A stretch of 10,381 nt of DNA from Larix sibirica (taxonomy: Eukaryota; Streptophyta; Pinopsida; Pinales; Pinaceae), in the NCBI GenBank assembly GCA_004151065.3, contig NWUY0303954588.1, forward strand, positions 1 to 10,381, read 5' to 3'. Positions 1-8,349 of this stretch are shown here, in pieces (positions within the stretch are counted from its first letter, which is position 1; the number at the start of each line of letters is the position of its first letter). Position numbers and translations under genes: made by a program. The notes below the pieces were generated by a model. That model saw nothing but the letters and a program-made list of their open reading frames with translations, ran no database searches and had not been told where the DNA came from.

Positions 1-1198
1 GTGACAACAGTCCAAGTTTCTTATGTGATTGCCTAGTGATTAGTTGTCCAGTGCCTTGGTGGGAAACATGCATATCGATTAGCCTGGAGATGTCTCCTCT
101 TTAGCTTGTTAGATAAACATAGATGAAGGGCAATAGCATAAAGCATGGAGAACATGTGTCCCACTGTGATTGCTTGATAGTTGTTCAATTCGACACTGGA
201 ATCCGATTCGTCCATTAGGTGAATAGTGTGGTAGGACCATGCTCATGGAAACCTTGAGCAAACAACACAATTAAATAGATCAACAATGTGATGATCAAGA
301 GTGTGCTTACCATGGTTGAAAAATTATGTTGAGAAGACCTCTTTTCTAGTGCTATTGGTATTCATCAGTGAATTTTCTTGTCAGATATTTGTGTAAGAGA
401 ATAAAAGGTTGGAGAGGGGAATGAGGTAACTAGAATAGGAGATTGTGTGGGGACATCATAAAGGCTGGTAGTATGGGAGAAACATGGATTGGGGGTCTAG
501 GGTAGTAGTGAGAATGGAATGTCGGGGGAAGAGAGTGCACCAAAAGTATTTGGGAGAGCAGTGATGAGATGTGTGCCTAAGTGGTGTTTATTTTGTGAAA
601 TGAAGTGGAGTTTCTTTGGGTGAAGGAGGTAATGGTAGGATATCCAAACTAGGGGGTAGGAGGTGGGTTCATGGATGAAGACATGCCGAATTTGCATGTG
701 GTGGTATTTGTAGTCCATATGATACCAATGGTACATAGGATAGGGTTTAGATTCATGGGGTGAGAGGGTGATTGAATGAGAAGGGGGTAGGAACTAAGGG
801 TCACATCCCAAATACTATGAGCATATTCATTGTAGGCTGAATCAAAGGACGAGAAGCTGGAAAGAAGAGGGTGCAGTTGGCAAAGATGAGAAGAATAGGG
901 CTATGGGTTCCCATCCTTGTAAAGTATAGTAGTTCGAGGGGGGATGAGAATGGGTGGGATGGGGTAGAGTGAGGGGAATTACCTTGGAGGGAAAAGGAGA
1001 GGATGTCATGCTCAACTAGAGGGATTAGGATAATTGAGAACTAGGGAATAGATGGGAGCACATCCTGGTTGGTTAGGATGAAATCCACTAGACTGGCACC
1101 CTCGCCATCAGGGTGACACCTAATGCTGCTGGAATTTGGATAACAAGGAATGCCATTCAGGACCAGTAACTCATGGGATTTGCCAATCTGCAGAAGGT
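1..1198. other. Purine- and G-rich non-coding stretch, no gene recognised
   Basis: I see no convincing gene here. The + strand is clearly rich in G and A and poor in C, most strongly between about 400 and 1020. The complementary strand therefore reads as C/T/A-rich, with short open stretches full of His, Pro, Ser and Tyr codons (for example 497-736, minus). These look like products of composition, not of selection. G runs cluster at 938-976: six G, then three, three, four and four. No LTR, polypurine tract or protein motif could be identified. It may be the non-coding part of a retroelement or old intron sequence. Confidence 0.5.
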
Positions 1199-1320
1199 GC
1201 CTGCCATACATTGTAACTCATTGGATATCGCATGCTGCCATGTTGACACTGGATCTAAGTATATCATGTGCTCCCATGTTGACCATGGATCATTGGATAT
1301 CATGTGCTGCCATGTACTGG
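1199..1320. repeat. 36-bp tandem repeat, about 3.4 degenerate copies
   Basis: The motif GCTGCCATGTTGAC at 1234 recurs as GCTCCCATGTTGAC at 1270 and as GCTGCCATGT at 1306, a spacing of exactly 36 bases each time. CATTGGATAT occurs at 1219 and again 72 bases later at 1291. A more diverged partial copy begins near 1199. Because 36 is divisible by three, the array is open on both strands. It gives a 12-residue repeat, visible as STWQHMISNDPW and related words on the minus strand. Both open frames (1173-1448 plus and 1157-1426 minus) are probably consequences of the repeat and not genes. Confidence 0.8.
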
Positions 1321-1548
1321 TTTTAGAAAAGGGAATGCCTGGAAACATGGCTGCCCCAAATGGGGACGTTTGGGGAAACACAGTATATATACATGGTTGT
1401 TTATTAAATAATGCAGTATCTTGCAAGAAAATAAGAATGATAGGTTAATTTGTAGTTAGGTTTAGAAAAGAATTAGAGGTTAACTTGTCTTCATTTTCCA
1501 CATATTGAGTTTTCTTAGACTTCCAATGGTTTTGAATCTTGATGCCCC
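1321..1548. other. Intergenic remnant between the 36-bp repeats and the LINE fragment
   Basis: The open frames from the 36-bp repeat run on to about 1448 on the + strand. They cross a block that includes GGGAATGCCTGGAAACATGG (1332-1351) and an AT-rich stretch near 1385-1415. This has the feel of a dispersed repeat end, but I cannot name the family. No coding sequence is supported. Confidence 0.3.
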
Positions 1549-1960
1549 TCATGGGCACCTAGGTGTTTCTGAGAAGTTTCTGATCTGTTTCAGATACTGG
1601 TGCATGGGCAGCTTAGGTGTTTCTTGCAATAGAGAACTGGGTCCACCTCCTAGAGACAATGCATCTGCAGAGCTCTCATGAAGTGGGATATGTTGAGCCC
1701 TGATACAGGGGTTGAAGTCACCCAAGAGGATGGCATCACCCAAATCTGAGCCCTGAATTATTTTGACATACAAGTCCTGATAAGGATCCCTATATGAATC
1801 ACTATGGAGGGCAAAGCATGTGGAAGCTGTAGGGAAGTAGCATGTTGGGATGAAAATGTTCTGGGGAAGACAGGTGATACCGCCAATCCTGCAATGGAAA
1901 TGTATAGGTGGAATGCTTGGCCTCTACAAGCAGGATGCTACCATGATGCAAGTGAGACAA
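1549..1960 (-). pseudogene. LINE (non-LTR retrotransposon) endonuclease fragment, decayed
   Basis: Read on the minus strand, this is part of an apurinic-like (exonuclease-endonuclease-phosphatase fold) endonuclease domain of a plant LINE. That domain nicks target DNA to start target-primed reverse transcription. The clearest motif is ILLGDFN, with GDFN at 1711-1722. This is the conserved Gly-Asp-Phe-Asn block of the family, and the Asp and Asn belong to the active site. Just upstream in the same frame are a CYFP-like word and DPYQDLY, at the spacing seen in plant LINE endonucleases. Further upstream HHGSILLV (starting at 1948) resembles the earlier strand of the domain but is in another frame, so at least one frameshift separates them. 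No reverse transcriptase follows; after the codons around PLHESSADAL the similarity fades and a stop occurs at 1549. The piece is a truncated, non-functional remnant. Confidence 0.6.
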
Positions 1961-2066
1961 TGGTTGAGGAGTGAACAAGCCGAAAAGGCAGTGGACAGTA
2001 GAACAATTGTGAAATTGGAATACCAGTGGTGGCAATTTAGTTAATGACAACTGAAATTTTTGTCCA

Positions 2067-2754
2067 GTGGGTGTGATACATTTCCCGTAGCTGAAGGACC
2101 ATCCAGTCAAGCGAAAGAGACTTCAAAGAAGGCAAAAGGCAGCTGCCAAGGGCACTGCAAGTGCTGTTGAAACCAGTTCAAGTGCAGATTTTTCAGGTCA
2201 GCATAATACCAGTGGAATGCAAGAGGACTGACATCGTTGTTAAGATCTCTTGAGCCATGGGAAATGGTGCAGAACCCATCGAGGATTTAGGTCATTATCT
2301 CTATGAAGATTTGAAGCACAGCGTAAGGGACAAATTGCATGCGGTCATCCAGAGTGACAAACTCCTGTTCAAAGAGAGCATAGAATCTCTTGAAGAAAGT
2401 AAGAGCTTTTGTGGGTGTGATACATTTCCCGTAGCTGAAGGACCATCCAGTCAAGCAAAAGAGACTCCAAAGAAGGCAAAAGGCAGCTGCCAAGGGCACT
2501 GCAAGTGTTGTTGAAACCAGTTCAAGTGCAGATTTTGCAGGTCAGCATAATACCAGTAGAATGCAAGAGGACTGCCATCGTTGTTAAGATCTCTTGAGCC
2601 ATGGGAAATGGTGCAGAACCCATCGAGGATTTAGGTCATTATCTCTGTGAAGATTTGAAGCACAGCATAAGGGACAAATTGCATGCGGTCATCTAGAGTG
2701 ATAAACTCCTGTTCAAAGAGAGCATAGAATCTCTTGAAGAAAGTAAGAGCGTTT
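2067..2754. repeat. Two-copy tandem duplication, 344-bp unit
   Basis: Unit 1 (2067-2410) and unit 2 (2411-2754) are both exactly 344 bases and align without gaps. By eye I count 11 differences (about 97% identity), eight transitions and three transversions. Both begin GTGGGTGTGATACATTTCCC and end with AAGTAAGAGC followed by KTTT. The same GTGGG word recurs at 2755 after unit 2, consistent with an unequal exchange or slippage at a short homology. The unit contains short open stretches in two + frames. One is basic (KRKRLQRRQKAAAKG) and ends in a stop. The other opens with MGNGAEPIEDL and has a counterpart in both copies. Differences between copies include amino-acid changes and a stop-to-Cys change, so there is no sign of protein-level constraint. 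I do not recognise the source. Confidence 0.93.
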
Positions 2755-2780
2755 GTGGGACCCAAAAGCCTCTGAAAAGG

Positions 2781-2860
2781 AGGTGTGATCCGAAATGGAT
2801 CCATAGCGACATGACAAAGTAGGTGTGATCCGAATTGGATCCATAGTGGCATGACAAAGT
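2781..2860. repeat. 40-bp tandem doublet
   Basis: AGGTGTGATCCGAA occurs at 2781 and again at 2821. The two 40-base units (2781-2820 and 2821-2860) differ at only three positions by eye. The sequence then leaves the repeat at TTACTAAAG. It lies just after the 344-bp doublet, and its GGTGTGAT start echoes the start of that unit (GGGTGTGATAC). Confidence 0.9.
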
Positions 2861-3126
2861 TTACTAAAGTGAGAGGTAGTATCATAAATTCTTGGTATAG
2901 TTTCTTAATAAGGTCCCTTTTGAAAAAGTCTGTGTAAAGCACTATGATCTGGCTTCAAGAAGGAACCTCCATGCAAGCCAAACGCCCAAGATGTGGCAAG
3001 GGTACAGCTACAGGCAGGGCAAAACGAATAGTTGGTAACTTGGTAAGGGATTCTTGGAATCGTTGAGCTGGTGGGCATGCTTGGTCTCAGGGAAGAAGAA
3101 TTGATGGGCATTGATCCATGGAAGAG

Positions 3127-3800
3127 GAAGTGAAACTGACTCATTGTAGGGGGATTGACCAGCAGTTGAGTAGCAAAGATGAAAACGTTCTGCCGGAGGA
3201 ATCAATGCAGCATGAAGTGGAATTGTTACTGGCACGTTTGAATGTAGAGGAGGAAATTGACTCAGCATGAAGAAGCTGACCAGCTAATGAGAAATCGGCT
3301 CAGTCGAATGGTGGAGATGAATGGAATTGACCACCTGAAGCAATAATTGACTTCCTGCTGATGGAATTTGAGTCCATAGAGGACGGAGTTGACTTGCTTA
3401 AGAAAAATTGACTCAACTAAAGAGAATGGATTCACAAAGGTGAAATGGACCAAGTCTGAAGAGGAATCAACTTGCATGAAGGGAATTGACCCAGCTGAGA
3501 AGATAATCAACCCAGTTGAGAGGGTAATTAACCCAGCAGAGGTGATTTGTCCCAGCTGACAGTCTGAGGAATCAACTTGCAGCAGAGAAGGAAGAATTGA
3601 CCCAGCTGATGTTCTCAATGTTTGATTTGCTCTGGAAAGAAAGTTGACTGCCGAGAAATCGACTTGAGCAGAGGAGCTATTGACTTGCATGAAGGGGATT
3701 TATCTTGCTGAAGAATAATTACATTCAACGGAAGTGAATCGACCTGTTAAAAGGGAAATTGATTGCTGAAGAGAGAAGTATTCTGACTGAGGGGAATTGT
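3127..3800. repeat. Degenerate tandem array of about 21-bp units
   Basis: The word AATTGAC, or a close variant (AATCAAC, AATTAAC, AATCGAC), returns every 19-25 bases, usually followed by CCAGCTGA or TTGCTGAAG. The best-preserved core is 3484-3612, with unit starts at 3484, 3505 and 3526 exactly 21 apart, then about 3545, 3570 and 3595. The outer copies are more diverged and the ends are soft. The rough consensus is GAATTGACYYAGCTGARGA. Because 21 is seven codons, heptad-like peptides appear on both strands: plus IDPAEK / INPVER / INPAEV, and minus SAGLITL / STGLIIF / SAGSIPF. This explains the 142-codon open frame at 3262-3690 on the minus strand, which I do not call as a gene. The array may descend from a repetitive coding sequence, or it may be a plain minisatellite. 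Confidence 0.75.
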
Positions 3801-4985
3801 TGGCCTGCAGTGGTTCAAAAGAACACAGTTCTTTGGAAGAGGATCAATTGGCGAAACTGTTGTGAACATCCTTGAGTCTCTCGAACTGCAAACCAGAGAT
3901 TTCCAGATTGGAAGTGAGGTTGGCTACTGAACCAGAGCTTTGTAGTCTTTTGAACCATTCTGCTTGAGACACAGACCAAGACTCGGAGTTCATTGGAGTT
4001 CTGAGAATAAAGAATGCAGGCTTCCAAGTGTTCCAGTTGACTGCAGAAGAGAGAAGAGCTGTTAGGTAGCATGTTATAGCCATGAACAGTTTGTGTGCTC
4101 TGTGACAGCAACTCTAGCATACTGAATTGGAATTATCATCTGAGAGATATGTTGCTGAGTATAAGACAGAAGTAATCCGAAGTCTTACACAAAAAGAACA
4201 ATGGACGTACTTGGGAATGACACCACAGTCCTCAAACTCTGTCAATCAGTCTATTGTTCCAACCTGAAGACTGCTGTGAAGAGATAGAATGCATAAGCAA
4301 ATCTGGCCTAGGTTGATTGGTCTGGAAGGACACGTTTTCTGTAGCAGAGAGCAGAGGTAATCACCCTGTAGTTGTTTAGGTTCCATCTCAGGAGTAGTTG
4401 CTCAGGCAAGCCCTTCTAATCTTCGTTTTCTGACTTCAGGAAGAGCTGAGCAAGCCTTCCCATGGTGTGTGAGTGCTGTCTTTGTTCCACTGTATTTCTT
4501 GGTTGACACACAGTAGCAGTAAGAAGTTAAAGCACAGTCCAGCTAATTACAGAACAGAAATAAAACTCAGATACAGTGAAGAAATAAAATTAGAGAAGAA
4601 TCCGTGTTGGTGAATTGAGTACAGGCTGATGGATTATGGATCATTGTATTATTGTTGCAGCACTAATAAAATATGAAAATATGATGCTTCATATTTCTTT
4701 GCATTGTGTTTCACTTGTATGTGCTTGCTCTCAAAACAACTTAAAATTGTAGTCCCTAGTCTATGAAATGACAATTTTTTCATTGAAGTATGTAGTTTGT
4801 GGTATGCAATGCCTTCCTACATTTTAAAAGCAATGGAGTTTTAATAGGGTTACATATTACATTTTTTTCTGTTATACATTTTCTGTTTTAAAGAAGTTGA
4901 TCTGATCTGCTATTTGTATTCTTATGCTTTTAAAATTGAATTAGTTGATTTCTGTTCTTATACCCACGGCATCTTCTTTTTGCAG
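3801..4985. other. Unassigned sequence leading into intron-like DNA
   Basis: From 3801 to about 4600 no protein, LTR or repeat signature was recognised. Minus-strand open stretches at 3815-4120 are in two overlapping frames and have no family features. From about 4620 the composition shifts to AT- and T-rich DNA with long T runs, typical of plant introns. This continues to the splice acceptor at 4984-4985, so 4620-4985 is most simply the 3' part of an intron. Whether that intron includes all of 1-4985 cannot be decided from the window. Confidence 0.45.
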
Positions 4986-5079
4986 GACCCAGTGATGCAC
5001 CTATTGCACCAGGCACTTTTGAAGCCTTTGTGAAAGTTCCAAGTTTTTTACGTCCCCACACACAGATTTATTGTACGAG
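4986..5079 (+). CDS. Internal coding exon A of an unidentified plant gene
   Basis: The exon is preceded by a pyrimidine-rich tract and acceptor (CATCTTCTTTTTGCAG) and followed by a donor (ACGAG, then GTTAGT). After two bases completing a codon from an upstream exon, one frame is open for 30 codons, including APGTFEAFVKVPSF and ending TQIYCT. The exon ends two bases into a codon; the T that opens exon B at 8350 completes a Ser codon (AG|T). The codon and residue mix looks like a soluble globular protein. It is unlike the AT-rich surroundings, where stops are frequent. I do not recognise the family. The coordinates are splice borders, and the upstream exon was not found in the window. The intron phase match with exon B is the main support for calling it real. 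Confidence 0.72.
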
Positions 5080-6057
5080 GTTAGTTCCAGATTTTTTTAA
5101 AATTTATGTTTTATTGTTTCTTCAGTTGCATTATGCATATTTTGTGGATGTCTAATATGTCCAGCCAGAGTAGAAATTATCAATAAACACATGCTTTGAT
5201 GCCCATGTACAGTCTCTATATAGAATACTAGTATATTTTATAATCACAGCATTGTGCAATAAACTTGCGGACCATGGAACTGGAAGCTTTATGTTTATAT
5301 TGATCAAGTGTTATTCAGCTTTAGTAATTTAAGTAGAAATCTAAGGTTTGGATATTCTCCACTTCCTAATATTAAATTGCTGTCTTTTGGATCAGAAAGA
5401 TTCCTAAAAGGAAACTATTCTGATTTAAAACCGACTGTTGTGACTGTTTCTTTTATTCAAGTGATGCTTAGACTATTGGAAGTTGGTTTCCTAGTTTGAT
5501 ATTTATTTGGGTTGTTCTCTAAGCTTGTTTCCGACTGTGTTCAGGTGTTAGCTTAAGTGTTTTATTGAAACTGTTCCTTGCTAAAAAATATTTGCTTCTT
5601 TTCTCGAAAGACAGCCATGTTGAAAGAGAGCTCGGGAGCTTTGTTGGCATTTTGTCATTGTTGTACTATTGTACCAACCAGTTTAATTGTTTCGGTAGGT
5701 TCTTAGGTTGATTACAGATATAAGATCTTTGGAAATGTGACCTACCTGGCAAGGCTGCAAGCAGAGACATCTATACAAAAGTTATTGAAATGATTATTGG
5801 ATAGAATCATAGATGATTCTTATAATGAGTGTTTTCAGGTATACTTATTTTCTGGCTTGTGGTTCTGACCATAACTTGCATCTCACATCAGTAGTTGTAA
5901 CCTTTTGCTAGTAGGCCAACCATAATCATAAATATAGTGATTACTTATTATTACTATCATAACCTAGTGCTTTAATGGCAGTAGTAAAGTGCACCCACTG
6001 ACTTGGAGATGAAACTATAGGGCTTATTTGTGTTTGCAGCAAAGCCTCCAATTTGTA

Positions 6058-6129
6058 CCTAACAACAACTAATGATCCACTGGACTTTGCCCCTTGACTG
6101 GACCATGTTAAGGGTGGATGGTTGTTAGG
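6058..6129. repeat. Short inverted repeat, 9-bp arms
   Basis: CCTAACAAC at 6058-6066 is the exact reverse complement of GTTGTTAGG at 6121-6129, with a 54-base spacer. The spacer holds two direct copies of ACTGGAC. The arms are short, and I see no flanking target duplication, so this is a weak candidate for a small transposon relic or a chance hairpin. Confidence 0.35.
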
Positions 6130-7228
6130 ATCTTTCAACATTGTCAAAATCTTTCAACCTTTCTGCGCTTTGGAGAACACATGTCTATAGTATATACATC
6201 GGCATACCGATATTCCTTTATTGAGTCTTAACAACTATCGTTAAGAAACATTCTAGCAAACGATTTATGTCCACAACATTTCTTGGGACATAGACACAAG
6301 TCTTCTCCTTGTTGTAGTGGAAAATCACTTGAGCTAGTATCAAATGCTATTTTGCTGACCCTAGAACTAAACCTATTTGGCTAGTAATTTCTGTCATAGA
6401 CTCTTGTGGACTTTTTTATTTCTTTATGTCCATAAGACCTAGCAACTAATTAGAGGATTAATGTACAAAATCAAATATGGTAGTTTAATATGGCTGTCCC
6501 TCCGATCCTAGTACAGTATCCTGCACATCATCTTGCACAATAGCGTCTTGCCATACCTGCTGATCTGTTGCTTCCTCAAAATTTGAAGGCTCATCATCAA
6601 TGACGATACTTATGGGTGCCATATGATAAGGAAACTTCTTCGGAGGCCTTTTCTCCCGGATTGTGCTCCTAGGAGCCTCAACTTGCTCTTCAGCATCCCT
6701 CAATGTCATTTCGTACCAATTGAGTCTTTTGCCAGAGATGGAAGGGGCTAACTCCCTCTTCCCATCTGAAGGTTGACTCCCCACAGTAGAAGTCTGTGAA
6801 CTCTGCTCAACCTTCGGAGCCTCATACTCCTCGTCCTTTGTCACTGACATCGATCCATGATCCAATATCCCCTTGGATCCATCTACAGGATTTCCCTTCA
6901 ACCTGTATAACTTGCCCTCTCTAACCCCAATGCTCGCTCCTATATCAGGATTAGCTCCCTCTGGACGTATGAGTACTTGCCCTTTCTTGATTGGGATGGA
7001 AAAACCCTTGTCCTCCAAAATTGATAATGAGAGCAAATTCTTCTTCAGCTTTGGCACCCAAAGCACCTCCTAGTCCTCTAACGAACCTACTGACTCAAAC
7101 TGGAACCAACTAGTTCCCATCCCGTTCACTACATACTTGGCATCGTCACCAAGCTCCACATGGGACCCTGAGTCCTTCTGCGTTAGACTGCTGAAAAGAT
7201 CCTGTGCTTCAGTCATGTGATGTGATGC

Positions 7229-7237
7229 AACACTGTC
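7229..7237 (-). other. Altered copia protease active site, Asp-Ser-Val in place of Asp-Ser-Gly
   Basis: The retroelement aspartic protease normally has Asp-Ser/Thr-Gly at its catalytic loop. Here the minus-strand word is WYLDSVASHHMT: the catalytic Asp is kept, but the Gly codon has become GTT (Val). Gly is near-invariant at this position, so activity would probably be lost. The second copia relic keeps WYVDSGASRHMT. Confidence 0.85.
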
Positions 7238-7314
7238 CAAGTACCAAGCACTCCTTTCGTCAATGCTAGTGGAGAGGCAGGAGACTAGAGAGGAGTCCTC
7301 TAACTTTGCCGCAA

Positions 7315-7394
7315 ACTCATCCATTTGCGTCTCTGTTGATGCTACTCTGCATCTACTCATCCATCTATGTCTCTTTTGATGTTGCTGTCTATGT
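7315..7394 (-). repeat. 40-bp imperfect tandem duplication that shifts the copia frame
   Basis: ACTCATCCAT occurs on the + strand at 7315 and 7355, and the following bases are similar (GTCTCTGTTGATGCTACT against GTCTCTTTTGATGTTGCT). The spacing is exactly 40 bases. Forty is not divisible by three, and this is where the zinc-knuckle frame (ending at a TAG at 7389) gives way to the protease frame (DEFAAKLED onwards). The duplication is a sufficient explanation for the frameshift. Confidence 0.8.
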
Positions 7395-7424
7395 CTTCTC
7401 TTGCTCCTTATTCTTCTTCTCCAG

Positions 7425-7466
7425 ACATTGAGATGCATAGTGCCCATTCTTGTGGCAAATGAAACA
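7425..7466 (-). other. Intact CCHC zinc knuckle of copia gag
   Basis: The minus strand encodes CFICHKNGHYASQC, an exact CX2CX4HX4C knuckle, the nucleocapsid motif that binds element RNA. It is preceded by a Lys/Gly/Ser-rich linker (GKKDFSKIK) and followed by Lys/Glu-rich residues, the usual setting in plant copia gag. Confidence 0.95.
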
Positions 7467-8349
7467 CTTGATTTTACTGAAGTCTTTCTTCCCTGGTTGT
7501 GAGGATGCTCCCTCACTGTTACCCTTGGAACCTTGTCCTTTGCTCTTTTGTTCCTTGCTGACAAGAGCCAAGTTCTCCTCCTACTCATGTTCTTGCTTGC
7601 ATGCTTTAGACTCCTCTTGAGTCTCCTCCTGGATGCAATCATCCCAAAGCCTCTGCCATTCTGAGAGATTTTCCCGAGCTAATCTAAAACGACGTTCACT
7701 TTAATAATCACTTAATTAAATTGAATTTCCTAAGTTTGAGAGGTATTAGTGACGAATTCCACCTGTTAGACACAAAACCATGTGGAAGTACATGTCCAAC
7801 GCTACAAACATCAACACCACACACTATTTATCCTTTTCTTAATGTTATAGTTCAAGTTAAGCTTGTGATGAAGATCGATTCCAAGATATTTGCCTGAAGC
7901 CACTTCTTCCAAGCTGCTGTTGTCATATATAAAATTATCGTAATATATATTTATCATGGGTAGTTAGGAGTATGTATTACGTCCTTGTCGATTCAATTGC
8001 AGAAACATTTCTTATCTCTTGCATGATATTTATTCATGTCATGATACCCTTTTTGTTGGGATTCTATTTTGTTAAATTAACAAATTTTTGGTTATTGTGT
8101 ATACTATTACCATTCCAGTTAATCATTAATTCTTGTATGCTTTATTAATTACATTTTAATGCATCTACGACAGTAAAAAGTCTTGTTTTTTGATACTGGT
8201 GTTAGAATATCGTGATTTTGCATTGTATTAGATTAGCACCATTTTGATTTACATATAATTGTGCAATAGATAGTAACTTTTTTAATTTTTTTACTGATGG
8301 TGTTCTTTTTCAACCTTTTCCTAATTCCTCTATATTTGTTTATATGCAG

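Larger units (their letters stand above)
6485..7690 (-). pseudogene. Ty1/copia retrotransposon gag-protease relic lacking the integrase core
   Basis: Read on the minus strand, the order is: gag C-terminal part (RLWDDCIQEET near 7640, then an in-frame TAG at 7581-7583), zinc knuckle, protease, GAG pre-integrase region, then the linker that normally sits between integrase and reverse transcriptase. That linker has EAPRSTIREKRPPKKF and EPSNFEEATDQQVWQDA. The frame is open from 7070 down to 6485 for 193 codons and passes straight from the pre-integrase words (LKKNLLSLS, GKLYRLKG) to the linker. The HHCC zinc-binding and DDE catalytic parts of integrase are absent. It ends within the start of the reverse transcriptase region (PEGK-like SEGQP), with no RT or RNase H. 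Lesions include a TAG at 7070-7072 between protease and pre-integrase, a frameshift between knuckle and protease, and an altered protease motif. No LTR was found at either end. The element lies antisense in the host intron and cannot encode active proteins. Confidence 0.9.
5080..8349 (+). other. Intron of 3,270 bases between exons A and B
   Basis: It begins GTTAGT and ends in a pyrimidine-rich stretch followed by TTTATATGCAG. The outer parts (5080 to about 5940, and about 7691 to 8349) are T- and AT-rich with no gene I can support, as expected for intron DNA. A short + frame at 5308-5499 has no features. The middle is occupied by a minus-strand Ty1/copia relic at 6485-7690, so much of the intron length is inserted retroelement DNA. 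The segment 6130-6484 may be further retroelement sequence, but nothing diagnostic was seen. Confidence 0.7.

Noticed and set aside
497-736. 79-codon minus-strand open frame
   Set aside because: Its residue mix follows the C/T/A bias of the strand. No start context, motif or family resemblance was seen.
2257-2514. 85-codon + frame starting MGNGAEPIEDL
   Set aside because: It spans the border of the two 344-bp units, so its end is made by the duplication, and changes between copies show no protein constraint.
3262-3690. 142-codon minus-strand open frame
   Set aside because: It coincides with the 21-bp array, whose period keeps the frame open; the protein has no domain and mixed hydrophobic repeats.
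3818-3834. Perfect 7-bp palindrome AAAGAAC-ACA-GTTCTTT
   Set aside because: Too short to separate from chance in 10 kb and not followed by a T run or other terminator feature.
3815-4120. Two overlapping minus-strand open frames
   Set aside because: Different frames of the same DNA, with no recognisable motif or codon signature.
5308-5499. 63-codon + frame inside the intron, considered as an extra exon
   Set aside because: No convincing splice borders in phase, and exons A and B already join seamlessly without it.
5941-6147. 68-codon minus-strand open frame
   Set aside because: No retroelement or plant protein motif recognised; it overlaps the short inverted repeat and looks incidental.
6873-7073. 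66-codon + frame
   Set aside because: It is the antisense shadow of the copia pre-integrase region.
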